64,000 bases of DNA from contig JAVYIG010000066.1 of the NCBI GenBank assembly GCA_035222895.1, positions 420,501 through 484,500 on the forward strand. Direction: 5' to 3'. The position numbers were made by a program, and so were the translations under genes. Under the pieces are notes generated by a model. That model worked only from the letters and a program-made list of their open reading frames with translations, was not told the origin of the DNA and did not search any database. Positions 52,991 to 64,000 of this stretch are shown one piece after another; within the stretch, counting starts at the first letter, position 1; every line of letters starts with the position of its first letter. This stretch comes from Strongylocentrotus droebachiensis. Lineage: Eukaryota > Echinodermata > Echinoidea > Camarodonta > Strongylocentrotidae.

Positions 52991-53910
52991 GCTCATGTGG
53001 TACTTCTAATTTAGTCAAGTACAAGCCAACCACTATTACATCATGTTGTAGTACAATTGTCACAATTGCTTCCTGACAATAATTCACATGAAATATAATC
53101 ACCAGTTAATAAGTAAAAACCGACTTATAATCTTTGATGACTCTTAGAAGCATTAGAACAGTACAAGCCTACTGTAACTACCAGTATACAAAATATTTAT
53201 TTAAAAAATCTTTGATACCATTGTTACAAATCATACCAGCTGCACACGCATGGTTTTGATAGAACAGCTGTACATTAAGTTACCCCTAGCACTTTGAGTT
53301 TTAAAGTTGTTATCATATATCTTCAACAGCTGAATTGTTGATTTCAAAATGAACTTTTCCCCAAGTAAAATTTGGAGAACCCTAGGATATAATACCTTCT
53401 TCTATAATCTTTCAGGATTTATGAATACTGAAGCTTATTTATACATGCCGTTGTAAACCAGGGTACTGCACTTCACATACACATGGATAAGTGAGTACGG
53501 TAAGCAAAGAACCTGGTTCACTCGGCTCCTTTGTTCATTCCCCCTTGCAACTAATTTTGTAAACGAAAACCGGAGCGGTCTACAACGGCATATGTGAACA
53601 AACATTTATAGATCTCTTGATAACAACAAAGAGATATTTTCACTTGTATGCCTGACAAAAGTGACAAAAACCCTGGTGAAATGTATGAAAATAAGGACTA
53701 TACTGAAGATGGTATGTGAAATTAGGTTACATGTAGGTATGCACTACCTACTGAAAATAATGTTAGCAATAATAACTGCATCAGCACCTAATTTCCATGC
53801 CATATTTTTGTTTTGCTCTGTTTTTCTTTCATGCATAGTGACATTTTGTTGACAGATTTTTTTTTTCATCCAGAAATTGGATTTTAAATTAGGAAATTAT
53901 GCCCTAAAAT
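52991..53910. other. 3' flank of the zinc-finger gene with a small MITE
   Basis: A 147-bp inverted-end unit at 53445-53591 opens ATGCCGTTGTAAACC and closes GGTCTACAACGGCAT. An AAATAAA on the minus strand near 53190 could serve the zinc-finger gene, but this is weak. Nothing else was seen. Confidence 0.5.
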
Positions 53911-56215
53911 CTAATGAGCAGTTTGATGAGATGAAGGTGGAGAAACCGTGTTGGTATTAAATGAATCAGGTTGTTTATTTTCCAAAGACTTGCTGGTACT
54001 TGCATAATCTGAACTTCTATCAACATAGGGGAGCTGGGAGCTGGTGTGAGAATTCTGTGTTACAATGGCCTTGCTGTGTTGGACTTTGGCTTGTATCTCC
54101 TCACTGTCTGACATGCCCATGGCATGAAGCCTGCAATGCTCTGTCAGGTCTTCCTTAGAATTGAAACTGATGCCACAGATATGACAATGACAATGGGTAG
54201 TGAGATGGATCACCATCAGGTTTTCATCCATAAAACCCTGGCCACAGACCCCACAGTTGAAACGATGCTTGATGTGCGAACGAACGTGCTTCTCTGCATG
54301 CTTTTTACGACTGAACATCTTACCGCATTCACCACAATCGTAGGGTTTGCGGCCTGTATGCTGTCTCATGTGCTGCAAGAGATCCTGGTGACGGATAAAG
54401 GCTTTATCACATTCTAGACAGACAAAGGGTCTCTCACCTGTGTGCTGACGTTCATGTTCAACCAGGTTGGACTTCTGCGCAAAGGCGCGCTCACACTGTT
54501 GACATTTGAAAGGCAGTTCACCGGTATGCGTTCGCATGTGAGTGGTCAATATTGACTTTTGCCGAAAAGACTTTGCACAAGCCCCACATTTAAATGGAGC
54601 CTCCCCAGTGTGGCTGCGGATGTGAACAACCAAGTTAGATTTTTGAGCAAATGCCTTTTCACATTCTGGACACCTGTAGGGCTTTTCACCTGTATGGACA
54701 CGAATATGCTCCACTAGATTGGACTTCTGTGTAAATGCCTTTGGGCAGAGATGACATTTATAAGGCATCTCTCGGGTGTGGGTGCGGACATGGGTCACAA
54801 GAATAGATTTCTGACGAAATGCCTTATCGCAAAAATCGCATTTGAATGGAAGTTCACCTGTATGCATCCGCATATGAACAATCAGATTTGACTTTTGACG
54901 AAAGGCTCGTTTACATACATCACACTTGAAAGGCCTGTCAGCAGTATGCATGCGGATGTGCTTTGCAAGCTGGCTACGGTGGACAACATGCCCGCACTGA
55001 ATACACGTAAATCCAGAAGGTTCCATGGACATGAAGGCATGAATAGCTGCAAGCTCTTCTTCAGCTTTCTGGTCTTTGGCATGCTTGTTCTCCGTGGAAT
55101 CACAATTTTTGACATCATCCTCTGACTTGGATACTGTATGAGGTTTGGAGTTCTTAGTCCATGAGAGAGGAACAAAGTTGCTCACCACTTCCTCTTCAGC
55201 CAAATCCAAAGGCAGAGTCTCTTCTTTACTTTTAACTTTGGGTTTACTCGGAGGGATTGGAGATTTCTCATCTGGCCATTCCTGGTCATGTGCATCAACC
55301 TGAAACAGAAATTGCAAATATTTTTTATTTTTATTAGGCAAGATATCAAGCTAGGAATTTAGTATCTACATCCAAGTTATTAATGTCATTATTTTTAGCC
55401 GTCGTTGCAATTTACTAAAATATTTTACACTTGTGTTAACAATATACTGTATACAAACTACACATGCGTTGAAATGATAACCTCCTTCAACTTCAATTTT
55501 ATGAGGCTACAAAGCCGCTACATGTACATATATTTGGTTTAGAGGTTTAGAGTTATAGGTCTAAGTATAGTATTGGGTTCAACATCAAGGTTGGGACTTT
55601 GATTACGGTAGAGAACAGACTGTGGACAGTGGAGCATGTGTCATAATCATAGAACCTAATTTCATATCTGATTTCAGAGTAAATATACAAGTATACTTCT
55701 ACAAATTATATCTTAGGGCCACTGTCAATGCAGATACATCAGAAATCTGTTAATCTTACAAAATCTAAATATTGTTGTACTGTGCTACGACAAGCTTTGG
55801 CTGTTTGTATGATCAGTATTGTGTTGACCTCCTGAAAAAAACTTGTTAATATACACATTTTAATGAAGTAAATAACATACTTTTACAACGTGCTGGTGTG
55901 AGTCACTTTCCTCCTTAAAGGTAGTTTCATTTTTGGGTTGAAATTGATGTTCTCCCCATGGCACCACATAGGGCATGCCAGATGAATGTGTATGCTGTGC
56001 TGCAGGTGCTCTGGTCTGGGGAATGTGTTCCACATGTGCCAAAGATCCAACATTAGTCTGAGCAGGTCTTCCTGTATATTCCCCTGTTGATATCCTGTAT
56101 GAAGGGTGGTCACTATGATTGAATGCCGGGTGAGGGGGATCCATGTTGGCTATGTGATGAAGAAACTTTGCGACGTCAGTATCATCAAATAATCTCAGTC
56201 TACAACATTGGAAAT
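53911..56215 (-). CDS. C2H2 zinc-finger protein with 11 fingers
   Basis: Two coding exons are clear on the minus strand: 56215-55881 and 55299-53911, with GT-AG borders in phase 0. Starting at the ATG at 56144 gives about 550 residues. The N-terminal half is low-complexity with a Glu/Lys-rich segment. Eleven consecutive C2H2 fingers occupy about residues 185-490, most joined by TGE-type linkers (TGELPFKC, TGEKPYRC). Fingers 2-7 have nearly the same helix, alternating QKSNL and QKSIL, and finger 11 is shorter with a CxxC start. The tail is Ser/Gln/Asn-rich. It is probably a nuclear DNA-binding regulator, and I cannot name an orthologue. An alternative start at 56472, through a first exon ending at 56340, keeps the frame and would give 618 residues. 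Confidence 0.9.
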
Positions 56216-56339
56216 CTGTGTAAAAAAAGAAAGACATGTCACAAAATTTACATGTTGGTCTAGTGACTCGTCTACCATCTGAGTAAATTTTGTTCTGCCC
56301 CACACACTCCCTTTAAATCACTTTCAAAGTGGGGCTTAC

Positions 56340-56472
56340 GATGGCCGGATTTGGTTTGGATGATCGGCTGCCCGACAATGGCGCCCACGAAAAATCTCCT
56401 ACTTAACTCGAAATTGGTCACTGTCGCACAACTTTCTGCACTTCCGGGTTCTGTTAGCACATGCACTAACAT
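56340..56472 (-). promoter_or_regulatory. Probable first exon and core promoter of the zinc-finger gene
   Basis: On the minus strand, AACCCGGAAGTG (56439-56450) is an ETS/GABP-type site and GTGGGCGCCATTGT (56376-56389) resembles a YY1 site, both common at TATA-less starts. A donor, GGCCATC then GTAAGC, follows at 56340/56339. The segment also reads open from an ATG at 56472, in a phase that would join exon 2. I favour a mostly non-coding first exon. Confidence 0.4.
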
Positions 56473-57280
56473 GCACAGCCAGATGTAGATGCCTATTGTG
56501 ACACAACTACGTGTGCTGGTGCAATGAATTTAGTATGTGTGAAGAGGAGCTCTTCCATGCTCCAAAGCAGCGAATTTGCAAATGACACACTTGCCAATGT
56601 GCAAGAGGTAATTATACATTACCCTTGCCATGCGGAAGCGCTCGTCCAGTATTTGGAAAACACACTGACATTCAGTGCTTTATCGTGCAATTGTGTGAAA
56701 ACCACGCGCAAATACGCTTCGATCCTTGTCAACGGAGATACCACACAAAAATCGCATGACCGAATTCTGGGCGGCGCGACCTAATACTGGGCAGAAACTG
56801 CTCCTTCTTCTCTCGGAAATGTTTTGCTTAGCATCATTCTATGAATTAAGTGATTTTAAAATCCTGTTAGAGGAATAATTTTCTTTTCTTTTGATGTGTA
56901 GATTGCCAAATAAAGGAGGTACAAATTCAAAATGTGAGCGATTTTCCCCTTAAGTTACCGAATACCTATGAGGCGCCGTTTGTAAACTTATTATTTAGAC
57001 AAATTATATGTTATATAATCATTATTTAACAAATAATAACCATTATTTACATATAATGCAAGAAAATGTACATTTTTATTTGTATATAATTCTTAACATA
57101 TTTTTATTATTTATAAATAATTACAATTCATACTTCATTATTTATAAATAATTACAATTCACACTTTCATTATTTATATATAATGAAAAGCGTATTTCCA
57201 TTATATATATATAATTGCCATTATTTATAAATAATTACAATTCACACTTTCATTATTTATATATAATGAAAAGCGTATTT
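56473..57280. other. Intergenic, running into diverged AT repeats
   Basis: A plus-strand frame at 56524-56784 has no recognisable motif and I do not call it. From about 56990, TTATTTATAAATAATTACAA words appear, which are diverged precursors of the array that follows. Confidence 0.45.
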
Positions 57281-57714
57281 CCATTATATAATATATAATG
57301 AAAAGCACATTTCCATTATATAATATATAATGAAAAGCCATTTCCATTATATAATATATAATGAAAAGCGTATTTCCATTATATAATATATAATGAAAAT
57401 CACATTTCCATTATATAATATATAATGAAAAGCGTATTTCCATTATATAATATATAATGAAAAGTACATTCCATTATATAATATATAATGAAAAGCACAT
57501 TTCCATTATATAATATATAATGAAAGGCGTATTTCCATTATATAATATATAATGAAAAGCACGTTTCCATTATATAATATATAATGAACAGCGCATTTCC
57601 ATTATATAATATATAATGAAAAGCACGTTTCCATTATATAATATATAATGAACAGCGCATTTCCATTATATAATATATAATGAAAAGCGCATTTCCATTA
57701 TATATTAAATAATG
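57281..57714. repeat. Palindromic AT minisatellite, 14 copies of 31-32 bp
   Basis: Each unit holds CATTATATAATATATAATG, a 9-bp inverted repeat around a single A, followed by AAAAGC(A/G)(C/T)(A/G)TTTC. Neighbouring units tend to alternate between CGTATTT and CACATTT spacers, so the array has partial two-unit periodicity. Every unit could extrude a small hairpin. Confidence 0.93.
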
Positions 57715-58620
57715 ATTGTGTATGCAAATTTAAATGGTTGGTAACGCCCATAATATGAATATTCATGAGCTTGACTGCTATTATTTACCTCTATTCCAGG
57801 CACCTCCATTTTGTGTTCTTTGTGCATTCTTATCAGAAATCCTACGTGCGGTAAATAAGTCTCTGTATCACTATTCTCCTTCTTATTTGTATGCAGATTT
57901 GGGTATAATGATTGATAACTGTAATCATCCTCATTATTTTAATAAGAAATTTTTCTATCTGTGATGGAAGTTATTATGTACGATTGCCTGATCTGAAGAC
58001 AAGACTTTCGCTGCATGCATTTAATGTATGACGTCACCCACACAGAGTGAGGGCTCGAGGTTTTCTTTAAAAGTTTGATGGTGAGTACAGCTGTAATTAC
58101 GTTCAAATCTCGTAAATTGAATCATATTTATAAGCATATCTGCTGTAGGTATGAATCTGCTGATTTGTCTGTACATTATGAAGTGGTTTAAAATGGTTAT
58201 ATCTGATGAATTTAGGAGTAATGTACACTCGTACTTTTGATTCTTTATTTATCGTCGTGAGAAATATTTCAGCTCGACTGCCATCGTCACTCCTTGATCC
58301 TTGGCCCAAACTTTCGGGCGAGACCCTCTCTGAAAATTAGATACGAGTATAGGGTCTATAGGCAGATCACTTCACTAGCGGTAGCTGCATCGATGATCCA
58401 AGCTTTTTGTTACTTTTAGGTCCAACTGTTGAATAAATACTTTCATAGTTGGGTCAGAAGAAAGTTAATAGCTAACACTAAAAAGCATGGTCACAGTTGA
58501 CATGAGTTGTGAACAAGCGCCAAAATTTGGACCAGATACCGAGATAGTTAGACGAGTACGAGAGTAGAAAATTTGAGGGCTAGGCCTACAGACCAGTAAA
58601 TAATTGGACTACATGCATGT
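57715..58620. other. Intergenic, nothing recognised
   Basis: No exon-like frames with splice support and no transposon ends were seen. Confidence 0.4.
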
Positions 58621-58624
58621 GAAC

Positions 58625-60146
58625 AGGCGCGGATCCAGGATTTCTTAGGGAGGGGGGGGCCCAAATTTGAAATTATGCAAGCCAAATATTTGTACGTAAT
58701 AGTGACACCAGTGGAGTGGCGAAATGAGCAAAAACGGGGGGGGGGGGGGGGGGGGGGGGGAGACAAAAAAATCTGCACCACCCCACTCTTACATGCAGGC
58801 CCGGCTAAACGTTTCTCTAAGTAGGTGGGGGGGGGGGGGGGAGGTATTTACGATCAGGTAGAGCGTTGTGAAATTGGCGTGGTGTCTAAGGGCGAAGAAC
58901 CTGCTGGGGTCAAGGGGTGGAACCCCCAGAAGCTCAGGGGTATAGGCATTTAATTACGGTCAGATGAGCATATTTTGAAACCTTATTTGTAACACCGGCA
59001 GGACACAAATTAATTGGTGTGGGGTCCAGGGGGCAGAGCCCCCAGAAGCTCAGGGGTTTTATACATTACATTACCTTCAGATGAGCATATTTTTATACCT
59101 TGCACTGGCAGGTCACAAATTGATGTGGGGTTTTTAGGTGATAGATAATGGTCAGATGAGCATCCAGGGGCCTGCCTTATGGCCATTGGTTGGGTTCAGG
59201 GGACAGAGCCCCGGAAGCTCAGGGGTTTATGGTCAGATGAACATATTATGATACCTTATTTGTGACACTGGCAGGACACTAATTGGCGTCACTATTCTTT
59301 CTTTCTTTATGAATTTGCCATTGTCCCACAAATGCATTAAAAAGTATAATTTATTAAACATTGAGGAAAAATCTCAGAAAATTATGTCATTTCAGCAACA
59401 TTTGTAAATCACCGGTAATCACTGGTATCGAATTAGAAATAAACCACGTTTGAATTATATTTGGGGGGGCATCTGTCACCCCCCCACAGCCCCCTTCCCC
59501 ATCAGTACGCCAGTGCCCCTCCCCCCCCCCCCCCGATCTACACCTTGTTGGCGGGAAATATTGTAACTGATCTCCCCTACCTTTCTTCTTTCTCTTTTTT
59601 TCTTTCCCTTTCTCTCCTATTTTCCTTTCCTTTCCCTTCCTACTCTCTGTTTTAGGTTTGCTAGGGGGAGGCAAGGGCCTTTTGGCCCCCTCCCCGATCC
59701 ACACATTGTTGGCGGGATTAATCGCAACTGTTATCCCCTTTTTATCACCCTTTTCTTTTCTTCTTCCTCTTTTTTGTTCCCTTTTAGCTCTCTATCCCTT
59801 TCCCTTCCTTCTCCTTTTTTTTTTTTTTTTTTTTTTGGGGGGGGGGGGGGGGGAGAGAGGAGGAGGCAAGGGCCTTTGCCCCCCCCCCTAACTACAACTT
59901 GTTGGCGGGAAAATTACAACTGATATACCCCTTCTTTTCTTCTTCCTCTTTTTTCCTTCCCTTTATCCCCTCTTTACTTGTTTTCTTTCCCTTTCCTTCC
60001 TTCTCTTTTATTTTTTGATGGGGGGAGGGGGAGAGGTTACAGCTGGGAGGCAAATGCCCTTTCGGCCCCCCGATCTTCTTTTCCCCCTTTTCTTTTCTTC
60101 TTCCTCTTCTTTCTTTCCCTTTCTCTCCTTTTTCCCTTCTTTTCCT

Positions 60147-60177
<31 letters not shown>

Positions 60178-60245
60178 TTTTTTGCGGGTGGGGGGGGGGG
60201 GGGGCCAAGGCCAGCTTGGCCCCCCCTGGATCCGTGCGTGCCTGT
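58625..60245. mobile_element. Compound G-rich element with internal tandem repeats
   Basis: The left end CAGGCGCGGATCCAGG is matched by the inverted right end CAGGCACGCACGGATCCAGG. Within it, 58868-59290 has about four units of roughly 100-130 bp containing CAGAAGCTCAGGGG and GGTCAGATGAGCATAT. A second set at 59520-60240 has about four units of 150-190 bp containing TTGTTGGCGGGAAA, C/T-rich sequence and GGGAGGCAAGGGCC. Part of 59425-59518 matches the element at 40506-40761. No exact target duplication was found, so this may be several insertions. Confidence 0.6.
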
Positions 60246-60755
60246 GAATGTGATACTCGTAGTCGTACAGAGTCTCGTAGCTGTCTAACAAATTAAAACA
60301 CGATCCCCCCCCCCCCCCCAATTCGACTACACTGTATACAGGGGTACATATAGTGGTGCCTGTGTGTTTCTTAAACTCTTTGTTGGCTTAGCCTTATTTG
60401 CCTCTACTCTAGGCTCTATCTTTGAATTTTTGTTTGCTGTAAACACGATAAAGTTTTCTCTGTCACATATAGATCTAGGTCCATATCTATTTTGTGTTTT
60501 TTTCTATTTGATAGAATGAACAGTTACGAGACATGGATCTAGATCATCTAGAGACTGTAGATCAACTAGATCTGGATCAAGAAATTGAATATAAATTTCA
60601 ATGTTAGATAATGAAGGAGGGCTCTTTTGGTAACGAGAAAATCCAAATTGAACTAGAACAGTTAATTCTGCAAATGCTCATCAATATTTAAATGATCATG
60701 CTCATTTCCTTTTATTCTAAGAATTAAATCCTCCCCCCCTCTCTTTTACAGGAAA

Positions 60756-61307
60756 ATGTACAGAGACTTGTTGCAGTTAATGCAGTACCAAATGCTTGCT
60801 TTCTTGGAGTATGTGCTTGAAACAAGAATGTCCTGGAGAAAACAGACCACCACAAGAGAAGGTAAACATATTTACTTTTGATCTAACTTGATCTGTTTAG
60901 TTTTTTCAAGTAAAACAAAATTTTGAAATAGGTGAGGTCAAGGTCAAGCTGAAGGGGATGCAAAATTGCAAAGGGCTGGTTTGAGAAGTATGTATTCATG
61001 GGATGGCTATGTATGAATCCACATGTCTACTAACACGTTGCTGAAGTGTTTCTCTTTTTAGAATTTACATTTAAAGCTCATGTGCAGGGGGGAAAGGGGG
61101 GGGGGGGGTCCAATACATGAAAAGGAACGACAAGCAAAATAATAATTGACCTTCAAATTTTGCTGAAAAAGTAAACGTTGAAGACAACTAAAATATTAAA
61201 TAGTGCTATTTATTTCAAATTTGGTTAATATTTATTGAATTGTTTATAATTCTGTTCCAGGGATTGAGAAGGAGGGCTTCCTGTTGAGAGATCATGGGGT
61301 GCCTTGA
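60756..61307 (+). CDS. Weak two-exon candidate, 50 residues
   Basis: The exon 60752-60861 follows CTCTTTTACAG and precedes GTAAAC. The next, from 61261, follows TTCTGTTCCAG. Joined in phase they read from MYRDLLQLMQYQ to LLRDHGVP-stop. No family is recognised, and the short length fits a non-coding transcript or chance equally well. Confidence 0.2.
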
Positions 61308-64000
61308 GGTTCCAGTCTTGATGTTCTGCCCCTTACCTCAAAGCGATGGCCTTTTGTGCCTGACATATTAGGAGCAAAGCACAATGGACTGGTAATTCAT
61401 AATGAATATTACAATGTTTTTTTTAAATCTGGTAAAGAAACAGATAAATTCATAGCAAGTGAGCCTGTCATGGCATTTCGAGTGACCCAACATTTGCTCG
61501 TGCAACGACTGCTCAAGGCTTTATTTGTCAAATGTGTAGGGATAGGCCGAGGGTTGCAATTGGAATTGAGGTTAGGTGTAAGGTTAGGGTTAGGTCTAGT
61601 GTTGGATCCAGGGATGAAGTTAAGTATTTGGATAATAGTGTAGGAAATTGATGTTGAGCAAATGTCTTGAGGAACAAGTGTCGTACAATCAGATTTTCCA
61701 GGTGCTGGTGGAGCTGTATGTATTGATACTCATCATTGGCAGTTTAAAAATCTTCCTTTGTATTAGTAAACTAAAAATACGCTGACCCCCAGTTTGTGAA
61801 ACGTGTACCTGATTTTTACGACATGCTCTATTGTTTAGTGGTTATGTTGTAACACAAAAGGAATTCTTAATCTTAATCCTGGATCCATAGCTAAACGTAA
61901 TATTAACCCTAAAGCTAATCTAAAACCCTATCACAACTTGAGCAATAACCATATATCTTGATGAAATAAAGCTTGTGTTAAGCATTGGCAGACCCAAAGT
62001 CAGGTTATCCTAAATTCCTTTCTACATGTACATACTGCTATTGTACAAAGTTGATATTTAAGTACATCCCATTGCAAGTTCTACAATTTCTGTAAAAGCC
62101 TTACCCTGCTGCAAGATGATAGTGTGTGAAGTAAGTTGGCTCATAGTAGAGCATGAATTATTACCTGTAATTCTCAACCAATACACCCTTGCCACCTGCA
62201 ATCCATCTCACTTTCACAATATATTCTTTAAACAACATTAACTGAAGTTCAAAATTTTGATTAGTGATTAAGAAAGGCTACAAAGAATTCTTTTTTCACA
62301 CTCGTATAATAGAGGGGGAGGGGGGGGGGGGGGGGGCAGCCTAGCAGTACAAGATCTAATTATCTTATATGACTATATCCTGTTGTAGATATCCCAGAAC
62401 CTGCAAGTGTGATAAAGAAAAATATGTGTACTAAAAGTGAAACAAAAACAAATCACTGGAAACTTTTGGTTGTTAATAACTCAAAAGTTACACTCAAATC
62501 AAAATGGGGTTTTCACAACTTAAAGTTTAAGGATGTAAATTCTATGCCATTTCTATGAATGCTAATTGCTATTCTTAAAGCCCCACTGTCCTACTTGTAG
62601 CTACATGTACTTGCTCTCTCTATATAGAAAACTTCCCCAATCGGTGCCTGTTGGTCCCCATGATCCTCTCTTTCTTATGTTAGTTGAGAGCTGAGTTGAT
62701 GAGATAGCCACCTGTCAGTGACCTGGCTGGGTGGTCTAATCCCTTCTGGCCCAGTAGTATTGACAGTCTTTAAAACAATGGTCGGAATGTTTGATTACAT
62801 CTTTTACTCAGACATGTAGTATATTAGTAATAAAATACATGTTTGGCAATATGGTATTTCATTTCAGACCATAATGAGAAGTAATATTTTAATCTGGGAT
62901 CTCTCGTTGGCACGGAAAATAAGGAATGTACTCCTGTCGAGCAAACAGTGAATTTATATAAAACTAATAGCCCTTTGAAGATTACTAGAAGAAGAAAAAG
63001 AAATATACTTGTGATGTCAGCTTTAGATCTTAAAGTGCTTGTAACAATATTGGATTTTTTTTTTCTTCTTTCAATTAACATTTTATTCATGAACAGCTGG
63101 CTTATTGGAATTGGTTACAAAGATGCAAGTGGACTTGTCTGTAGTAGTTGCTGAAGAGGAGCAGTCAGCATAAGGAGCGTGTGCCTCCAAAACAATGTGG
63201 GAACTTCTCCCAAGTTCATCTCAAATCACAAGGCTCTTCAGGAATCAAGATGTAACAATGGAGGTTGAGAAGGAGTTTGCGACCCTCCTGATTTGGACTA
63301 CTCGCTATATACATTCTCAATCAATGGATTGTCGCACTTCTGCACAAAACTCAACAAGTCATGATTGAGAAAAATGCAACAAATACTTGGTTAAGCATTG
63401 ATTTATGTGACTGGTATTAGGGTAGGTTTCAGCTTGGTAATTTTATATTAACTATGTCCCAAAAGAACCTCATTGGTCCTTATGGTTCCACGCCACAAGC
63501 TGCTCCCTCCCCTGTTTCGGTATACCGTACCCAGAGTATCAAGGGATCAAATGAATTAAAATCCACACTTGATTACAAATGAATTGATCTTTTAAATATT
63601 GTCATCATTTCAGGGTGGTTTTGGTTACGGGTTAGTGTGAGCTTTCTGTGCGCAAAATTGAGGGTACTTCGTGCGGAGATCAGTGGATGGATACTTCATG
63701 TACAATGCAAGAGAGGTGTCTATCTTCATTGGAATTCAGGATGTGAATTCCAATGAAGATGGCTTGTTTATAAGGAGAGAAGCAAGATAGATTGATGTAA
63801 ACTTAATGACATCAGGGAATGTTTGCCTGTATTGTTTGAATGACACGGATATTGAATAACGTGAAGTTAAGTGGAAAGAATGGCATAATATATTCAATTT
63901 GTACACAATCCTATTGATTTTTTTTTAAATAGCATTATATGATAACATTTGTGCACAGGTCTATGGAAAACGAGTAAGTGGCATATACAATAAGATCATT
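61308..64000. other. Intergenic or non-coding tail of the window
   Basis: No gene is supported. A MITE related to 42390-42552 lies inverted at 62579-62769 (TTAA then AGCCCCACTG at one end, AGTCT then TTAA at the other). A C/G tract lies at 62314-62336. A perfect short hairpin lies at 63720-63762. Confidence 0.5.
63720..63762. repeat. Perfect short hairpin
   Basis: ATCTTCATTGGAATTC and its inverse GAATTCCAATGAAGAT flank a 7-base loop, with a U-G and a C-G pair extending the stem to 18. The stem is shorter than a typical microRNA precursor and no poly-T terminator follows directly. Confidence 0.7.

Noticed and set aside
52878..53102. Minus-strand frame of 74 residues over a GACGGACAGACAACC motif
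   Set aside because: The sequence is the end of a dispersed tandem-repeat element.
56524..56784. Plus-strand 86-residue frame upstream of the zinc-finger gene
   Set aside because: No splice partners, no motif, and length within chance expectation.

Overview
The window is eukaryotic nuclear DNA from an animal, most likely an echinoderm and probably a sea urchin. That is an inference from four things: genes with many short exons and GT-AG introns, deuterostome-like proteins, TTAGGG-type telomere-like repeats, and a high density of short inverted-repeat transposons, SINEs and poly-G tracts. I could not run a search to confirm the species.

Five protein-coding genes are supported. (1) An EF-hand protein resembling EFCAB12 lies on the + strand at about 14632-23785, with 11 coding exons including a 36-nt micro-exon. 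(2) NAA10, the catalytic subunit of the NatA N-terminal acetyltransferase, lies on the - strand at 26535-32759 with 7 coding exons. It converges tail to tail with (1). (3) An intronless HEXIM-like gene, a candidate P-TEFb inhibitor, lies on the - strand at 37779-38702. (4) EBP, the sterol delta8-delta7 isomerase, lies on the + strand at 44231-47267 with 4 coding exons. (5) A C2H2 zinc-finger protein with 11 fingers lies on the - strand at 53911-56215 or slightly beyond. These genes do not form a pathway. They look like ordinary neighbours separated by repeats.

Most of the remaining DNA is mobile or repetitive. Region 1-8280 holds a long palindrome (1495-2730) and a 456-bp element with a 9-bp target duplication (4427-4882). 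Region 8284-13382 is a transposon-like unit: inverted termini and a 10-bp flanking duplication enclose about 20 copies of a 210-228 bp satellite. NAA10 intron 1 carries a 1.3-kb element (31148-32433) with 8-bp target duplications and an internal telomere-like array. Region 32940-35706 contains purine-rich sequence, a degenerate tandem repeat, a SINE and a MITE. Region 39000-42560 contains nested palindromes and MITEs. EBP intron 3 contains one transposon nested in another. Region 49208-53591 is a cluster of SINEs, a hAT-like element, a palindrome and a tandem repeat. Region 57281-57714 is a palindromic AT minisatellite, and 58620-60245 is a compound G-rich element. I find no convincing gene in 60246-64000, only a weak two-exon candidate of 50 residues.

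The most unusual objects are the transposon that encloses a satellite, the transposon that carries telomere repeats, and a SINE whose head looks like 7SL RNA. No CRISPR array, rRNA or intact tRNA gene was seen.
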